NCBI GenBank assembly: GCA_003242085.1
Contig: QBML01000024.1
Location: forward strand, 1 to 64,000
Length of the DNA: 64,000 bases
Source: Pseudanabaena frigida
GTDB taxonomy: Bacteria; Cyanobacteriota; Cyanobacteriia; Pseudanabaenales; Pseudanabaenaceae
Reading direction: 5' to 3'
The notes below the pieces were generated by a model, which was not told the origin of the DNA, made no database searches, and worked only from the letters and a program-made list of their open reading frames with translations. Shown here piece after piece: positions 35,548 to 44,914 of this stretch (position 1 is its first letter; every line of letters begins with the position of its first letter). The translations under genes and the position numbers were made by a program.

Positions 35548-36654
35548 ATGTCAGACAAACTTATGGTGGAAGCATTACCAATTTTGGCGATCGCACCAGC
35601 CCAACTTTTACGGGGAAACGGAATTTTAGCGCTACTCCCACAATATTTATCACGCTATGGGCATAAAGCTCTCATCATTGCGGGGAAAACGGCAAACCAA
35701 GTCACAGCAGGCTATCTGAGTAATACCGATCTAGAAATCATCCATGCCGAGGCGATCGCAGATTGTAGCGATAAAAATTTGGCGATGCTGCGTCATCTGG
35801 TGCAACAGGAAAATCCCCATGTAATCGTTGGCATCGGTGGTGGCAAAGTTTTAGATACGGCTAAACTGATCGCCCATCAGTCAAATTTACCGATTGTGAC
35901 AGTTCCCACCACGGGCGCAACCTGTGCCGCATGGACAGCCTTGAGCAATGTCTATGATGAAGATGGCGCATTTAGTTATGATGTGACCCTCGATCGCTGC
36001 CCAAATATGACGATCGTCGATTATGACGTAATTGCTACTGCTCCCAAACGTACACTCGTTTCAGGCATTGGGGATGCGATCGCAAAATGGTACGAGTCCT
36101 CAGTCAGTAGTGGCAGCAGTGAAAAAACGATGGTAATCGCAGCAGTGCAAGAAGCGAGAATCCTGCGCGATATCCTATTTCAAAAATCTGCCGAGGCGAT
36201 CGCCAATCCTAACAGTTCGGCATGGTGCGAAGTGGTTGATGCTTCCGTCTGTCTCGCAGGGGCGATCGGCGGTATCGGTGGCGCAAGTTGTCGGACTGTT
36301 GCCGCTCATGCTGTCCACAATGCGCTTACACATTTACATCAAACGCACGGCACACTTCACGGCGAGAAAGTTGCCTATGGCATCCTTGTCCAGCTTCGAT
36401 TAGAAGAATTTCAAGGCAATCAATTAGCTGCCTCATCTCGCCATCAATTACTTAAGTTTTATCAAGAGATTGGTTTGCCTAGGTCTCTAGCCGATCTCGG
36501 CTTAAGCCAAGTTACTCTCGCCGAATTAGAGCAGATTGCTGAAATTGCCTGTCAACCAAATTCCGATATTCATCGTTTGCCCTTTAGCGTATCGCCTAGT
36601 CAAGTTCTCGCGGCGATGGTATCAACAACTAGTCCGATTGCCGCAACGGTCTAA
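35548..36654 (+). CDS. Iron-containing alcohol dehydrogenase family protein (glycerol dehydrogenase-like)
   Basis: A 368-residue group III metal-dependent dehydrogenase of the GldA-like branch, NAD(P)-linked and cytoplasmic. The nucleotide-binding motif is VIVGIGGGKVLDTAKLIAH (about residues 93-111), followed by IVTVPTTGATCAAWTALSNVY. Metal ligands are seen in GIGDAIAKWYE (Asp) and in AAHAVHNALTHL and TLHGEKVAYG (His, His). Length and motif order match glycerol dehydrogenase relatives, but the natural substrate of cyanobacterial members is not settled. The start has no strong ribosome site; two in-frame ATGs lie at residues 1 and 6. A shared terminator separates it from convergent sufE. Confidence 0.88.
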   Translation: MSDKLMVEALPILAIAPAQLLRGNGILALLPQYLSRYGHKALIIAGKTANQVTAGYLSNTDLEIIHAEAIADCSDKNLAMLRHLVQQENPHVIVGIGGGKVLDTAKLIAHQSNLPIVTVPTTGATCAAWTALSNVYDEDGAFSYDVTLDRCPNMTIVDYDVIATAPKRTLVSGIGDAIAKWYESSVSSGSSEKTMVIAAVQEARILRDILFQKSAEAIANPNSSAWCEVVDASVCLAGAIGGIGGASCRTVAAHAVHNALTHLHQTHGTLHGEKVAYGILVQLRLEEFQGNQLAASSRHQLLKFYQEIGLPRSLADLGLSQVTLAELEQIAEIACQPNSDIHRLPFSVSPSQVLAAMVSTTSPIAATV

Positions 36655-36686
36655 CAAAAAAGCCTCGCATCGCGAGGCTTTTTTGT
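36654..36686. terminator. Bidirectional terminator between the dehydrogenase gene and sufE
   Basis: ACAAAAAAGCCTCGC (36654-36668) and GCGAGGCTTTTTTGT (36672-36686) are exactly complementary with a 3-base loop, with A and T runs on the two sides, so it works for both convergent transcripts. Confidence 0.92.
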
Positions 36687-36699
36687 TTTTGAAAGATTG

Positions 36700-37140
36700 T
36701 TAACGAACGCTGGGCAATTCAATCTCGATCGCTTGCTGCTGCATTTTCTTGAATACGTTATAAAAACCATTTGCTCTAGAAGGCGTAAGACTTGCCACTA
36801 AACCAGTGTCTTTAATGAAGTCAGGCGTAAGTAGCTCGATTTCTTTTTGGGTCAAGCCACCCATACAGACTGACAATAAACCTACAAAACCCTTGCTAAT
36901 CAAAGCATCAGAGTCACCAGCAAACACAACACGCTCGCTAGCATCCAGCTCCGCTACCACGTAAACCTGAGAAACACATCCCTGCACCTTGTTTTCAGGT
37001 GTTTTAAGGGCTTCAGGGAACTCAGCCAACTTCTTCCCGTACAAAATTAACTGCTCGTAACGTTGTTTTGGATCGGTGAGGCGCTGAAATCGCTTGACAA
37101 TGCGATCGATTGCTTCAGGTAAATTTGTCGAACTTGGCAT
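36700..37140 (-). CDS. sufE: SufE-family cysteine desulfuration protein
   Basis: A 146-residue SufE, which accepts persulfide sulfur from the cysteine desulfurase SufS and stimulates it for Fe-S cluster assembly. The active cysteine is Cys55 in NKVQGCVSQVYV. The preceding YEQLILYGKKLAEFP and the later FVGLLSVCMGGLTQKEI and LTPSRANGFYNVFKKM are family features. No other suf gene is adjacent. Confidence 0.95.
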   Translation of the reverse strand: MPSSTNLPEAIDRIVKRFQRLTDPKQRYEQLILYGKKLAEFPEALKTPENKVQGCVSQVYVVAELDASERVVFAGDSDALISKGFVGLLSVCMGGLTQKEIELLTPDFIKDTGLVASLTPSRANGFYNVFKKMQQQAIEIELPSVR

Positions 37141-37364
37141 TAGCTTTGAGAATCTGCTGAAAATCTTTTATTTCTTCCAGTTTAGAGGATCTTTCGACAA
37201 CTTGAGGATTAGCAGAATAGAGTCGTGATATCGATCGCCTTAACTACCCTTAACTAATCTATAAAATCGCATGTTTAGATTGAACCTTCTTCCAACATGT
37301 AAATGTCTAAACCTGCGTAAATCGTTAAGCCATCAATTTAAACTCAACAGTTCAAGGTGACATT

Positions 37365-37679
37365 ATGAAAAGCTTAATTTTGCCAATTATTGCAGCTACA
37401 TCTCTTGTCGGCACGATCGCCCTTCTCAATCCCAGCTCTGCCTCAGCAGGCACAATCCGCGATCGCGAAGTCAATCAGCAAGAGCGCATCTATCAAGGTG
37501 TTAAACAAGGCGAGATCGGTCAAAAAGAATATCGGAATTTGGAAACACGCGAAGCAAGAATTGATGCCCAACGTCGTGCTTATCTTAGCGATGGCAATCT
37601 AAATCGTAGAGAAGCATCTCGTTTGACTAATGAACAAAATCGCGTTTCTAGGGCAATTTATCGCGATCGCCATGACTAA
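37365..37679 (+). CDS. Small exported protein, unknown function
   Basis: A 104-residue protein with a clear signal peptide (MKSLILPIIAATSLVGTIAL, likely cut after ASA near residue 28), leaving a highly charged mature part of about 76 residues rich in Arg, Glu and Gln (QQERIYQGVKQGEIGQKEY, LETREARIDAQRRAYL, EASRLTNEQNRVSRAIYRD). The pattern QGVKQGEIGxxEYxxLExRE looks like one of two half-repeats, the second being LSDGNLNRREASRLTNEQ. Such small helical periplasmic proteins recur in cyanobacteria but have no assigned role. A hairpin follows the stop. Confidence 0.8.
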   Translation: MKSLILPIIAATSLVGTIALLNPSSASAGTIRDREVNQQERIYQGVKQGEIGQKEYRNLETREARIDAQRRAYLSDGNLNRREASRLTNEQNRVSRAIYRDRHD

Positions 37680-37687
37680 TTACTATC

Positions 37688-37716
37688 AAACAGATGACGC
37701 TTTGCGTCATCTGTTT
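37688..37716 (+). terminator. 13-bp-stem hairpin after the small exported-protein gene
   Basis: AAACAGATGACGC (37688-37700) pairs exactly with 37704-37716 around TTT. It begins 9 bases after the stop codon. Confidence 0.75.
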
Positions 37717-37807
37717 GTAAATACGGGGTGAAATCCGAATAGAGACGGAGGTTAGCTGTGATTACATATCAGTACAATAGACTGAGAGTAAACCGTAAAG
37801 ATAAATT

Positions 37808-38404
37808 ATGATCCCAACCGTAATCGAACAATCTGGTCGTGGCGAAAGAGCCTTTGATATTTTTTCGCGTCTACTGCGGGAGCGGATCGTATTTTTGGGG
37901 CAACAGGTTGACGACAGTATTTCTAATATCATCGTTGCTCAGTTGCTTTTCCTAGAGGCTGACGATCCAGAAAAAGATATTTTCTTGTATATCAACTCTC
38001 CTGGTGGTTCTGTGACCGCAGGGATGGCAATTTACGACACGATGCAGCACATTCGCCCTGATGTTTCGACAATTTGTGTGGGCTTAGCGGCAAGTATGGG
38101 CGCTTTTTTGCTCACGGGTGGCGCAAAGGGCAAAAGACTATCATTGCCCCATACACGTATCATGATTCACCAACCTCTCGGTGGCGCACAGGGTCAGGCG
38201 ACAGATATTGAAATTCAAGCTAAGGAAATTCTCTATCACAAGAATCGCCTTAATGAATTGATGTCTTTCCATACGGGGCAGCCAATTGAGCGCATTGCCG
38301 AGGACACCGATCGCGATTTCTTTATGGCTCCTGATGAAGCCAAAAATTATGGATTGATCGACGAAGTTGTCACCCAACGCCCAAAATTTGAGGTCGCGGC
38401 ATAA
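37808..38404 (+). CDS. clpP: ATP-dependent Clp protease proteolytic subunit
   Basis: A 198-residue ClpP, the serine protease that forms the tetradecameric chamber of the Clp protease with ClpC or ClpX. The catalytic Ser96 lies in GLAASMGAF and His121 in [10 protein letters not shown]; the Asp is in the EDTDRDFF region. The start [18 protein letters not shown] is typical. Cyanobacteria have several clpP genes plus clpR; this one has the full triad, so it is a ClpP and not a ClpR. It ends with a terminator and glmM follows. Confidence 0.97.
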   Translation: MIPTVIEQSGRGERAFDIFSRLLRERIVFLGQQVDDSISNIIVAQLLFLEADDPEKDIFLYINSPGGSVTAGMAIYDTMQHIRPDVSTICVGLAASMGAFLLTGGAKGKRLSLPHTRIMIHQPLGGAQGQATDIEIQAKEILYHKNRLNELMSFHTGQPIERIAEDTDRDFFMAPDEAKNYGLIDEVVTQRPKFEVAA

Positions 38405-38415
38405 TTTTTTTTAGT

Positions 38416-38443
38416 AAGATGGCTCACGTTGTGAGCCATCTTA
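38416..38443 (+). terminator. Terminator after clpP
   Basis: TAAGATGGCTCAC (38416-38428) and GTGAGCCATCTTA (38431-38443) are exactly complementary, followed by TTTTTTA. Confidence 0.88.
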
Positions 38444-38480
38444 TTTTTTAATACTTTTTGGTGTGTATGGAGTTTGGTTT

Positions 38481-39866
38481 ATGAAATTGTTTGGGACAGA
38501 TGGCATTCGCGGGCATGTAGGTAGTTTTTTGACAGCACCTCTAGCACTAGAGGTGGGGATTAGCGCAGGCAAAATTTTAAAGGAGCGAATCGACCTCGAT
38601 CGCGCCAATGTAGCTAATGCCAACCAAACTAACGTAATCGTGATCGGTCAAGACTCTCGAACCTCAGGCGACATGCTATCGTCGGCAATTTCCGCAGGTT
38701 TGACAGCTACGGGCTGGGATGTCTGGCATATTGGCTTATGCCCCACGCCTGCGGTGGCTTATCTAACTGCTAATTCGCCTGAAGTTTTTGGTGGTGTCAT
38801 GATTTCTGCTAGTCATAATCCACCAGAAGATAATGGCATCAAGTTTTTCGGAGCAAATGGTGCAAAACTCTGTAGCGAAACCCAACAGGCGATCGAGGCG
38901 CTTTTAGAGTCACAAGTCCGCCCAGATCGAGCTAATTCATCAGTGCCTTGGGGTAAACATCATCAAAATCCACATTTAATCGATCGCTATCAAGAGTCGT
39001 TACAAGCATCAATCGCTACGAATCTAAGTGGACTCAAGGTAGTACTCGATTTGGCATGGGGTTCGGCAACTCGCGTATCGCTGGAAGTATTTCGTAATTT
39101 GGGTGCTGAAGTAATTTGCTTGCACCACGAACCAAATGGCAATCTGATTAATGTCGATTGTGGCTCTACTCACCTCGAACCATTGAGAAATGCCGTGAAA
39201 GAGCATCATGCCGATATGGGGTTTGCCTTTGATGGCGATGCCGATCGCGTGCTTGCTGTCGATAGTAATGGACGTGTAGTCGATGGTGATTACATCCTGT
39301 ATCTGTGGGGACAGGAGTTGCTAGAAAACAATCAATTGCCCAATAGTGCGATCGTCACCACTGTCATGGCAAATCTGGGCTTTGAACGCGCTTGGCAAAA
39401 GCTCGGTGGTAACCTAGTACGTACAGCCGTGGGCGATCAGTATGTTCATGCGGAAATGATGCGATCGGGGGCAATGCTTGGTGGCGAGCAGTCAGGGCAT
39501 GTTCTCTGCCGTCATTATGCAGTTAGTGGTGATGGTTTGCTTGCTGCCTTGCACCTTGCGGCACTTGCCAAGCAAAAAGCCCCTTTAGCCGAATTAATGG
39601 ATCGGAGTTTTCATCCTTTTCCGCAGTTGCTCAAAAATGTCCGAGTGGAAGATCGTGAATTGCGTCGTAATTGGCAGACCTGTGATGCTCTCACCCAAGC
39701 GATCGCTTTAGCCGAACAAGATTTAGGCGATCGTGGGCGAGTTTTGGTACGCGCATCGGGAACGGAGCCACTGATGCGCGTGATGGTAGAAGCGGAAACC
39801 ATCGATCTAGCGCAACATTGGACAAATAGTCTGACTGGGCTAATCGAAAGGCAGTTTGTTGCCTAG
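38481..39866 (+). CDS. glmM: Phosphoglucosamine mutase
   Basis: A 461-residue GlmM, converting glucosamine-6-phosphate to glucosamine-1-phosphate for UDP-GlcNAc and cell-wall synthesis. The protein starts [14 protein letters not shown]; the phosphoserine loop is [18 protein letters not shown], the Mg site [12 protein letters not shown], the substrate loop LGGEQSGHV, and the C-terminal phosphate-binding loop [14 protein letters not shown]. The ATG at 38481 was chosen over the in-frame GTG at 38463 because the family begins at this point. Length is normal. Confidence 0.97.
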   Translation: MKLFGTDGIRGHVGSFLTAPLALEVGISAGKILKERIDLDRANVANANQTNVIVIGQDSRTSGDMLSSAISAGLTATGWDVWHIGLCPTPAVAYLTANSPEVFGGVMISASHNPPEDNGIKFFGANGAKLCSETQQAIEALLESQVRPDRANSSVPWGKHHQNPHLIDRYQESLQASIATNLSGLKVVLDLAWGSATRVSLEVFRNLGAEVICLHHEPNGNLINVDCGSTHLEPLRNAVKEHHADMGFAFDGDADRVLAVDSNGRVVDGDYILYLWGQELLENNQLPNSAIVTTVMANLGFERAWQKLGGNLVRTAVGDQYVHAEMMRSGAMLGGEQSGHVLCRHYAVSGDGLLAALHLAALAKQKAPLAELMDRSFHPFPQLLKNVRVEDRELRRNWQTCDALTQAIALAEQDLGDRGRVLVRASGTEPLMRVMVEAETIDLAQHWTNSLTGLIERQFVA

Positions 39867-39890
39867 TTAGGGTTCTGCGATTTAGTAAAG

Positions 39891-39939
39891 AACCCAATTT
39901 TTAGTGGCGCGGCTTTGCCGCGCCACTAAAAATTGGGTT
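39891..39939. repeat. Perfect 23-bp palindrome after glmM
   Basis: Arms 39891-39913 and 39917-39939 are exactly complementary around TTT. The stem starts AACCCAATTTTTAGTGG and ends in a GC-rich tip. It lies 25 bases after glmM and probably terminates it. Confidence 0.85.
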
Positions 39940-39973
39940 TCTATTTTACTGCGCGTCCATTATTAGCTTTCAT

Positions 39974-40020
39974 CCCAAAAAGGGAGAGACAGCACTTCGT
40001 GCTTTCTCTCCCTTTTTGGG
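39974..40020. repeat. Nested palindrome upstream of the PAS kinase gene
   Basis: CCCAAAAAGGGAGAGA (39974-39989) is complementary to 40005-40020, and inside it AGCAC pairs with GTGCT around TTC. It is the second palindrome within 130 bases and about 115 bases before the kinase start. Confidence 0.8.
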
Positions 40021-40135
40021 GGTTGATTTGAAGACAAGTGACGATCGCTATGAAGGTGCTGGGTATACTAGAAATCACTAAACCTAAATCTTTTTCTTAT
40101 AATTTTATTAGGTTATGTAGTTGAGGGGTAGCTTA

Positions 40136-43100
40136 ATGAGTCATGCTTGGGTACGTGTTCATAATTCTGACACCTTACATGCTCAGATTATGGACAGCCT
40201 TGATGATGTGATTTGGTCACTATCTCTACCAGATTTAACGCCCCTATACTTTAATTTAGCAGCGGCACGAGTATATCAATGCGCTTGTAGCGATCGATTA
40301 ATCGCCGATAATTCTAATTCTCAATGGCTTGAGGCGATCGCCGCCGAAGATCGCCCGAAAATAAAACAAGCGATCGCTAAAGCTCAAGAATTAGGCTCAT
40401 CCCAACTCACTTATCATATTCAACAGCCTGACGGAGCAAGACGTTGTTTTTCGGCGCGCTTCAAAATTTCTCAAGATATTTCAGGTAATGCAATCCGACT
40501 AGATGCGATCGCTAATGAAATTAGTGAAATTAGCAATTATCAAAAAATTGAGTTTAAACACAAACAGACAGAAGAGATTCTCTTACAAAGTGAGAATCGC
40601 TATCGTCAGGTTGAGCAACATCATGAAGATTTAATCCTGCGCTCCCTTGCTGACACGACGATTACCTTTGCGAATGATGCCTTATGTAATCTGCTGGGAA
40701 TCGAACTAGAACAAGTAGTTGGGAAAAAATGGATTGAGTTTGCCGATACCGATGTTTTGGAAAGTATCTTGCAAAGTATCTCTAACCTGAGTCCAGCCAA
40801 TCCCAGCTTCATCGTTATAAATCGTGATAGCCGTCCTGACGGTCAAATTGGCTGGATCCAATGGCTCAACAAAGGAGTTTTTAACGAACAGGGACAACTA
40901 GTTGATATTCAGTCGTCTGGTCGAGATGTTACCGATCTCAAGCGATCGGAAATCGCGCTGCAACAACTGAATGAAGAATTAGAACTACGGATCGAGCAAC
41001 GGACTGAGGCTTTGCGCCAGAGTGAATCACGTAACCTTGCTATTCTTCATGCATTTCCCGACCTGCTATTACTCTTAAAACCTGATGGTAGGTGTGTGCA
41101 GTGCATCATGCCTTCAACGGAGGAAAAGCCTAAATACTTACCGATCCAACAACATATTTCCGAAGTTTTATCTCCAGAAACCCTAGCTATACAGTTAAAA
41201 CTATATGAGAAAGCGATCGCTACAGGAGAAATTCAAATCTACGAGCATCAACTATCTAAGTTCGGCAAAACTGTATATGAAGAAGTGCGCATCGCTCCCT
41301 ACTGTGAAGATGAACTATTGGTCGTGGTACGTGATATCACCGATCGCAAATTAGCCGAAGAACGACTAATCAAAAGTGATGTTCACCTCAAGACCGCACA
41401 GCGTATTGGTAAGGTTGGTAGTTGGGAATTCGATCTGCAAACAGGGAGCATTATCTGGTCGGAGGAGATATTCCGTATTTTTAGACTTGACCCCCAAATT
41501 GGTACGCCGAGCAGTACAGAATCTCTGGATTTTCTACATCCCGACGATCGCGAATATGTTAATCAAGTTTTCCAGAATGCGATCTCCAACGCCCAACCCT
41601 ACGAACTCGAATACCGTATTAACCGAGCTGACGGTACATTGGCTTATATATCGTCAAGAGGCGAGATCGTCTGCGATCTAACGGGAAAAACAACTCAAAT
41701 AGTCGGCACGGTGACGGACATTACCGATCGCAAACTAGCCGAGCAACAACTCCAAGATCTTACCGACCGTCTGACGCTTGCCTTGAAATCCGCCGCGATC
41801 GGTATTTGGGAATGGGATACTACGAACAATTGTCTGATTTGGGATGTGCGAACCTACGAACTTTATGATGTTAATCCCGATCTATATACTGATGCCTATT
41901 CAGCTTGGGTAAGCCGAGTCCATCCTAGCGATCGCGAATTCGTCGAGAACGAAGCTCGTTCGGCTTTAAACGGTGAAAAAGATTATGAACCCGAATTTCG
42001 GATCGTTCTACCTGATGGCAGCATTCGCTATCTCAAAGCCTACTCTCTAGTCCAACGCAATGATGAGGGTGCACCGCAGCGAATGATCGGCATTAACTTT
42101 GACATTACCAATCGCAAATTAGCAGAAGTACAGTTACTAAAAAGTGATACGCATCTCAAAACAGCCCAGCGCATTGGCAAGCTAGGCAGTTGGGAATTTG
42201 AAGTAAGTACTGGCAAGCTAACTTGGTCAGACGAAGTTTTTCGGATTTATGGACTGGAGCCTAGTTCAGAACCGCCGAGCTATGAAGAACTACAGCTTTA
42301 TATTCATCCAGAGGACTGGGAAAATTTTGATAAAACCGTGCAAGCTGCCATCAACTTAGGAAAGTCTTACGACATCGAACATAGATTAATTCAGCCCAGC
42401 GGCATATTAATCTATGTGTTGGCTAGAGGGGAAATGGTTTATAACAGCTCAGGGCAATTAACTCACGTCATTGGCACTGCGATCGACATTACCGATCGCA
42501 AAATTGCGGAGCAACAACTTAAAAATCTGACGGATCGCTTGACTCTAGCCGTGAAATCCGCTGCGATCGGTATTTGGGAATGGAATATTAAGAAAAATAT
42601 TCTCATTTGGGATGAACGGATGTATCAACTTTATGGGGTTACCCCCAATCAATCTCCTAATAATTACTTAACTTGGGCGAGTTGCTTACATCCAGACGAT
42701 CGCGCGATCTCCGAAGCTGCGGTACAACAATCTCTAAAAGGTGAAAAAGATTTTGACATCGAATTTCGGATTGTACTCCCAGATCGAAGCATTCGTCACC
42801 TCAAAGCTTTTGCTCTAATACAGCAAAACGATGCTGGAGAGCCTCAACGGATGGTTGGCGTTAACTTTGATATTACCGATCGCAAACTAGCTGAAGCAGA
42901 ATTAAATCGCAGTCGCGATCTGAGAGAAGCAATTTTTAATGAATCTACTGATGCCCTGTTCTTAGTTAACTCACAAACACTATTAACCACTGACTGTAAT
43001 CTTCGGTCGATGCAAATGTTTGAAGTGTCTGACAAGGCTGACCTCATCGGAATTGAAGGACATACGCTTCAACAGCATCAATTTTCTGACGAAGAACTTG

Positions 43101-43978
43101 CGGCTATTAGTTCAGAACTTGAGACTACGGGTTTTTGGAGCCGAGAAGTTGAATATATTACTCATCAAGGTAGAGCGTTTTGGGGAAATCTCGCAGCAAA
43201 ACCAATCACCATCGCCGAACAGACGATCAATTTAGTGCGAGTAACTGATATTAGCGATCGCAAACTGGCAGAAGCAAAAATTTTGCAAACTTCACGCCAG
43301 CTAGAAAATACTAATCGTGAATTAGAGTCATTTTGCTATTCTGTCTCCCACGATTTGCGAGCGCCTTTACGCCACATGAATGGATTTGTGAATGCTCTGC
43401 AACAACAGCTTAAAAAGCATGTAGATTTCCAAGATCCAAAGGTCGATCACTACATCCAAGTGATTAATAACAGCAGTCAAAAGATGGGGCATTTAATCGA
43501 TGGATTGCTCGTCCTCTCTCGCTATGGACGGCGACCACTCGAATCAAAACAGATCTCGATTCGAGCATTAGTAGATGCAACGATCGAGATTATTAGCTCC
43601 GATCCACACCATAATCCGTCAGTAGAATTTGCGATCGGGGAGTTACCAACTACAGTCGGAGACCCAACTCTTTTACAACAAGTTTTTCAGAACCTCATCA
43701 GCAATGCCGTCAAATTTAGCCGTAACCGTCCTAGACCCTATATTGAAATTGATAGTTTGCCAGATGGTACGATTCGAATCAAAGATAATGGTGCGGGATT
43801 TCAAATGGAATATGCTGATAAACTATTTGGAGTTTTTCAAAGATTACATAATGAAAAAGAGTTTGAAGGTACTGGAATTGGTTTAGCGATCGTCCAACGA
43901 ATTGTCCAACGGCATGGAGGTGTGATTTGGGCTGAAGGATATCCCGATCGGGGCGCTACATTTTTCTTAAAGATATAG
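40136..43978 (+). CDS. Multi-PAS sensor histidine kinase with phytochrome-type HisKA
   Basis: A 1280-residue soluble kinase with about eight PAS domains and no membrane segment. Approximate order: two N-terminal PAS; a PAS of the DLLLL...YEEVRIAP type (about residues 295-410); a PAS pair (about 415-665) repeated as a second pair (about 670-920) through an internal duplication; and one more PAS (about 925-1045). The kinase part is HisKA with His1072 in CYSVSHDLRAPLRHMNGF and an HATPase ending in GTGIGLAIVQRIVQRHGG. This HisKA type is found in cyanobacterial phytochrome kinases that pair with Rcp1-like regulators, and such a regulator is encoded 151 bases downstream. It has no receiver domain of its own. 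The ATG at 40136 follows GAGGGG; an upstream in-frame TTG exists. Confidence 0.92.
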   Translation: MSHAWVRVHNSDTLHAQIMDSLDDVIWSLSLPDLTPLYFNLAAARVYQCACSDRLIADNSNSQWLEAIAAEDRPKIKQAIAKAQELGSSQLTYHIQQPDGARRCFSARFKISQDISGNAIRLDAIANEISEISNYQKIEFKHKQTEEILLQSENRYRQVEQHHEDLILRSLADTTITFANDALCNLLGIELEQVVGKKWIEFADTDVLESILQSISNLSPANPSFIVINRDSRPDGQIGWIQWLNKGVFNEQGQLVDIQSSGRDVTDLKRSEIALQQLNEELELRIEQRTEALRQSESRNLAILHAFPDLLLLLKPDGRCVQCIMPSTEEKPKYLPIQQHISEVLSPETLAIQLKLYEKAIATGEIQIYEHQLSKFGKTVYEEVRIAPYCEDELLVVVRDITDRKLAEERLIKSDVHLKTAQRIGKVGSWEFDLQTGSIIWSEEIFRIFRLDPQIGTPSSTESLDFLHPDDREYVNQVFQNAISNAQPYELEYRINRADGTLAYISSRGEIVCDLTGKTTQIVGTVTDITDRKLAEQQLQDLTDRLTLALKSAAIGIWEWDTTNNCLIWDVRTYELYDVNPDLYTDAYSAWVSRVHPSDREFVENEARSALNGEKDYEPEFRIVLPDGSIRYLKAYSLVQRNDEGAPQRMIGINFDITNRKLAEVQLLKSDTHLKTAQRIGKLGSWEFEVSTGKLTWSDEVFRIYGLEPSSEPPSYEELQLYIHPEDWENFDKTVQAAINLGKSYDIEHRLIQPSGILIYVLARGEMVYNSSGQLTHVIGTAIDITDRKIAEQQLKNLTDRLTLAVKSAAIGIWEWNIKKNILIWDERMYQLYGVTPNQSPNNYLTWASCLHPDDRAISEAAVQQSLKGEKDFDIEFRIVLPDRSIRHLKAFALIQQNDAGEPQRMVGVNFDITDRKLAEAELNRSRDLREAIFNESTDALFLVNSQTLLTTDCNLRSMQMFEVSDKADLIGIEGHTLQQHQFSDEELAAISSELETTGFWSREVEYITHQGRAFWGNLAAKPITIAEQTINLVRVTDISDRKLAEAKILQTSRQLENTNRELESFCYSVSHDLRAPLRHMNGFVNALQQQLKKHVDFQDPKVDHYIQVINNSSQKMGHLIDGLLVLSRYGRRPLESKQISIRALVDATIEIISSDPHHNPSVEFAIGELPTTVGDPTLLQQVFQNLISNAVKFSRNRPRPYIEIDSLPDGTIRIKDNGAGFQMEYADKLFGVFQRLHNEKEFEGTGIGLAIVQRIVQRHGGVIWAEGYPDRGATFFLKI
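41372..42907 (+). repeat. Tandem 768-bp duplication inside the PAS kinase gene
   Basis: The segment starting at 41372 (AAAAGTGAT...) and the one starting at 42140 encode the same PAS pair: HLKTAQRIGK(V/L)GSWEF ... LTDRLTLA(L/V)KSAAIGIWEW. The offset is 768 bases, 256 codons, so the frame is preserved. The copies have diverged at the DNA level. Confidence 0.85.
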
Positions 43979-44129
43979 GTGTTCGATACCAGCTTTAGGA
44001 TTCTATTAATTCTTGCTTTTTAAGGAATTCTGGGGAAATATCAAGCGATCCTGCAATGACCTCTTAAATGTCAAGTATCTATGTCTCTGGATAGATTTTA
44101 TAAAAAATTAGAAAATAACGTTTGAGAAT

Positions 44130-44564
44130 ATGGAACCAACGCAAATTTTACTCATTGAAGACGATCCCAATGATGTTGAACTTATTCAGATAGCCCTAGA
44201 TAGCTACAACTTTGCTAACCAAATAGCTGTGGTATCGGATGGCGAACAAGCAATTCATTATCTATTTGGTCGTGATGGACAACCACCAACGCATCCCTTG
44301 CCGCGTCTAGTGCTTCTAGATCTAAAGCTTCCTAAGATTGATGGTATACAAGTACTAGAGACGATCCGTAGCTCTCCGCGCACTCGTCATCTTGTGGTTG
44401 TAGTTATGACATCGTCTGCCGAGAATCGCGATTTAAAATCCTGTTACGATCTGGGAGTGAATAGTTACATTGTCAAACCATTAGACTTTCAGCAGTTTGT
44501 TGAGATGTCTCGTCAGGTTGGCTTTTATTGGATGATGCTAAATCAGTTACCATCTCTTGATTAA
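44130..44564 (+). CDS. Rcp1-like single-domain response regulator
   Basis: A 144-residue receiver protein of the phytochrome-associated Rcp1 type. Acid pocket IEDDPNDVELIQ, phosphoacceptor Asp64 in LVLLDLKLPKIDGI, conserved VVVVMTSS and the lysine in YIVKPLDFQQF. The insertion FGRDGQPPTHPLPR before the phosphoacceptor strand and the C-terminal tail FYWMMLNQLP are typical of this subfamily, which forms dimers and has no output domain. Its position right after a kinase with a phytochrome-type HisKA makes it the likely partner. Confidence 0.93.
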   Translation: MEPTQILLIEDDPNDVELIQIALDSYNFANQIAVVSDGEQAIHYLFGRDGQPPTHPLPRLVLLDLKLPKIDGIQVLETIRSSPRTRHLVVVVMTSSAENRDLKSCYDLGVNSYIVKPLDFQQFVEMSRQVGFYWMMLNQLPSLD

Positions 44565-44914
44565 ACTATAATAAATACAAACGGTAGAAAATGTTGTTTA
44601 CTTAATAAACAGCCAGTAACGGTGGGGCTTTATTACTTTTTGGGGTTTTGATTTTTTCAGTTCACTAGGTGTAACTATTAGTAAAACTTCTAAGTAATTT
44701 TTCATATATACTTTAGTAAATAAGTATTATTGACTAATAAGACTAAGTAGGTAATTGCAAATAATGCTAACTAGAACTTTAAAATATAGTTCTAGCGTCC
44801 CCGCGCATATTTAATTATGTAATTTTGATAATTCAAGATGGAATAAATATAGGGTTTAGGTTGTAAATAAATTGACTACAAGCTCTATGCCCTTTGTCTT
44901 TGTATCTGTAAACC
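44565..44914. other. Gene-free 350-base stretch
   Basis: AT-rich DNA between the Rcp1-like and the GGDEF-EAL genes. No gene, hairpin of note or recognised RNA was found; it must hold the promoter of the downstream gene. Confidence 0.4.
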
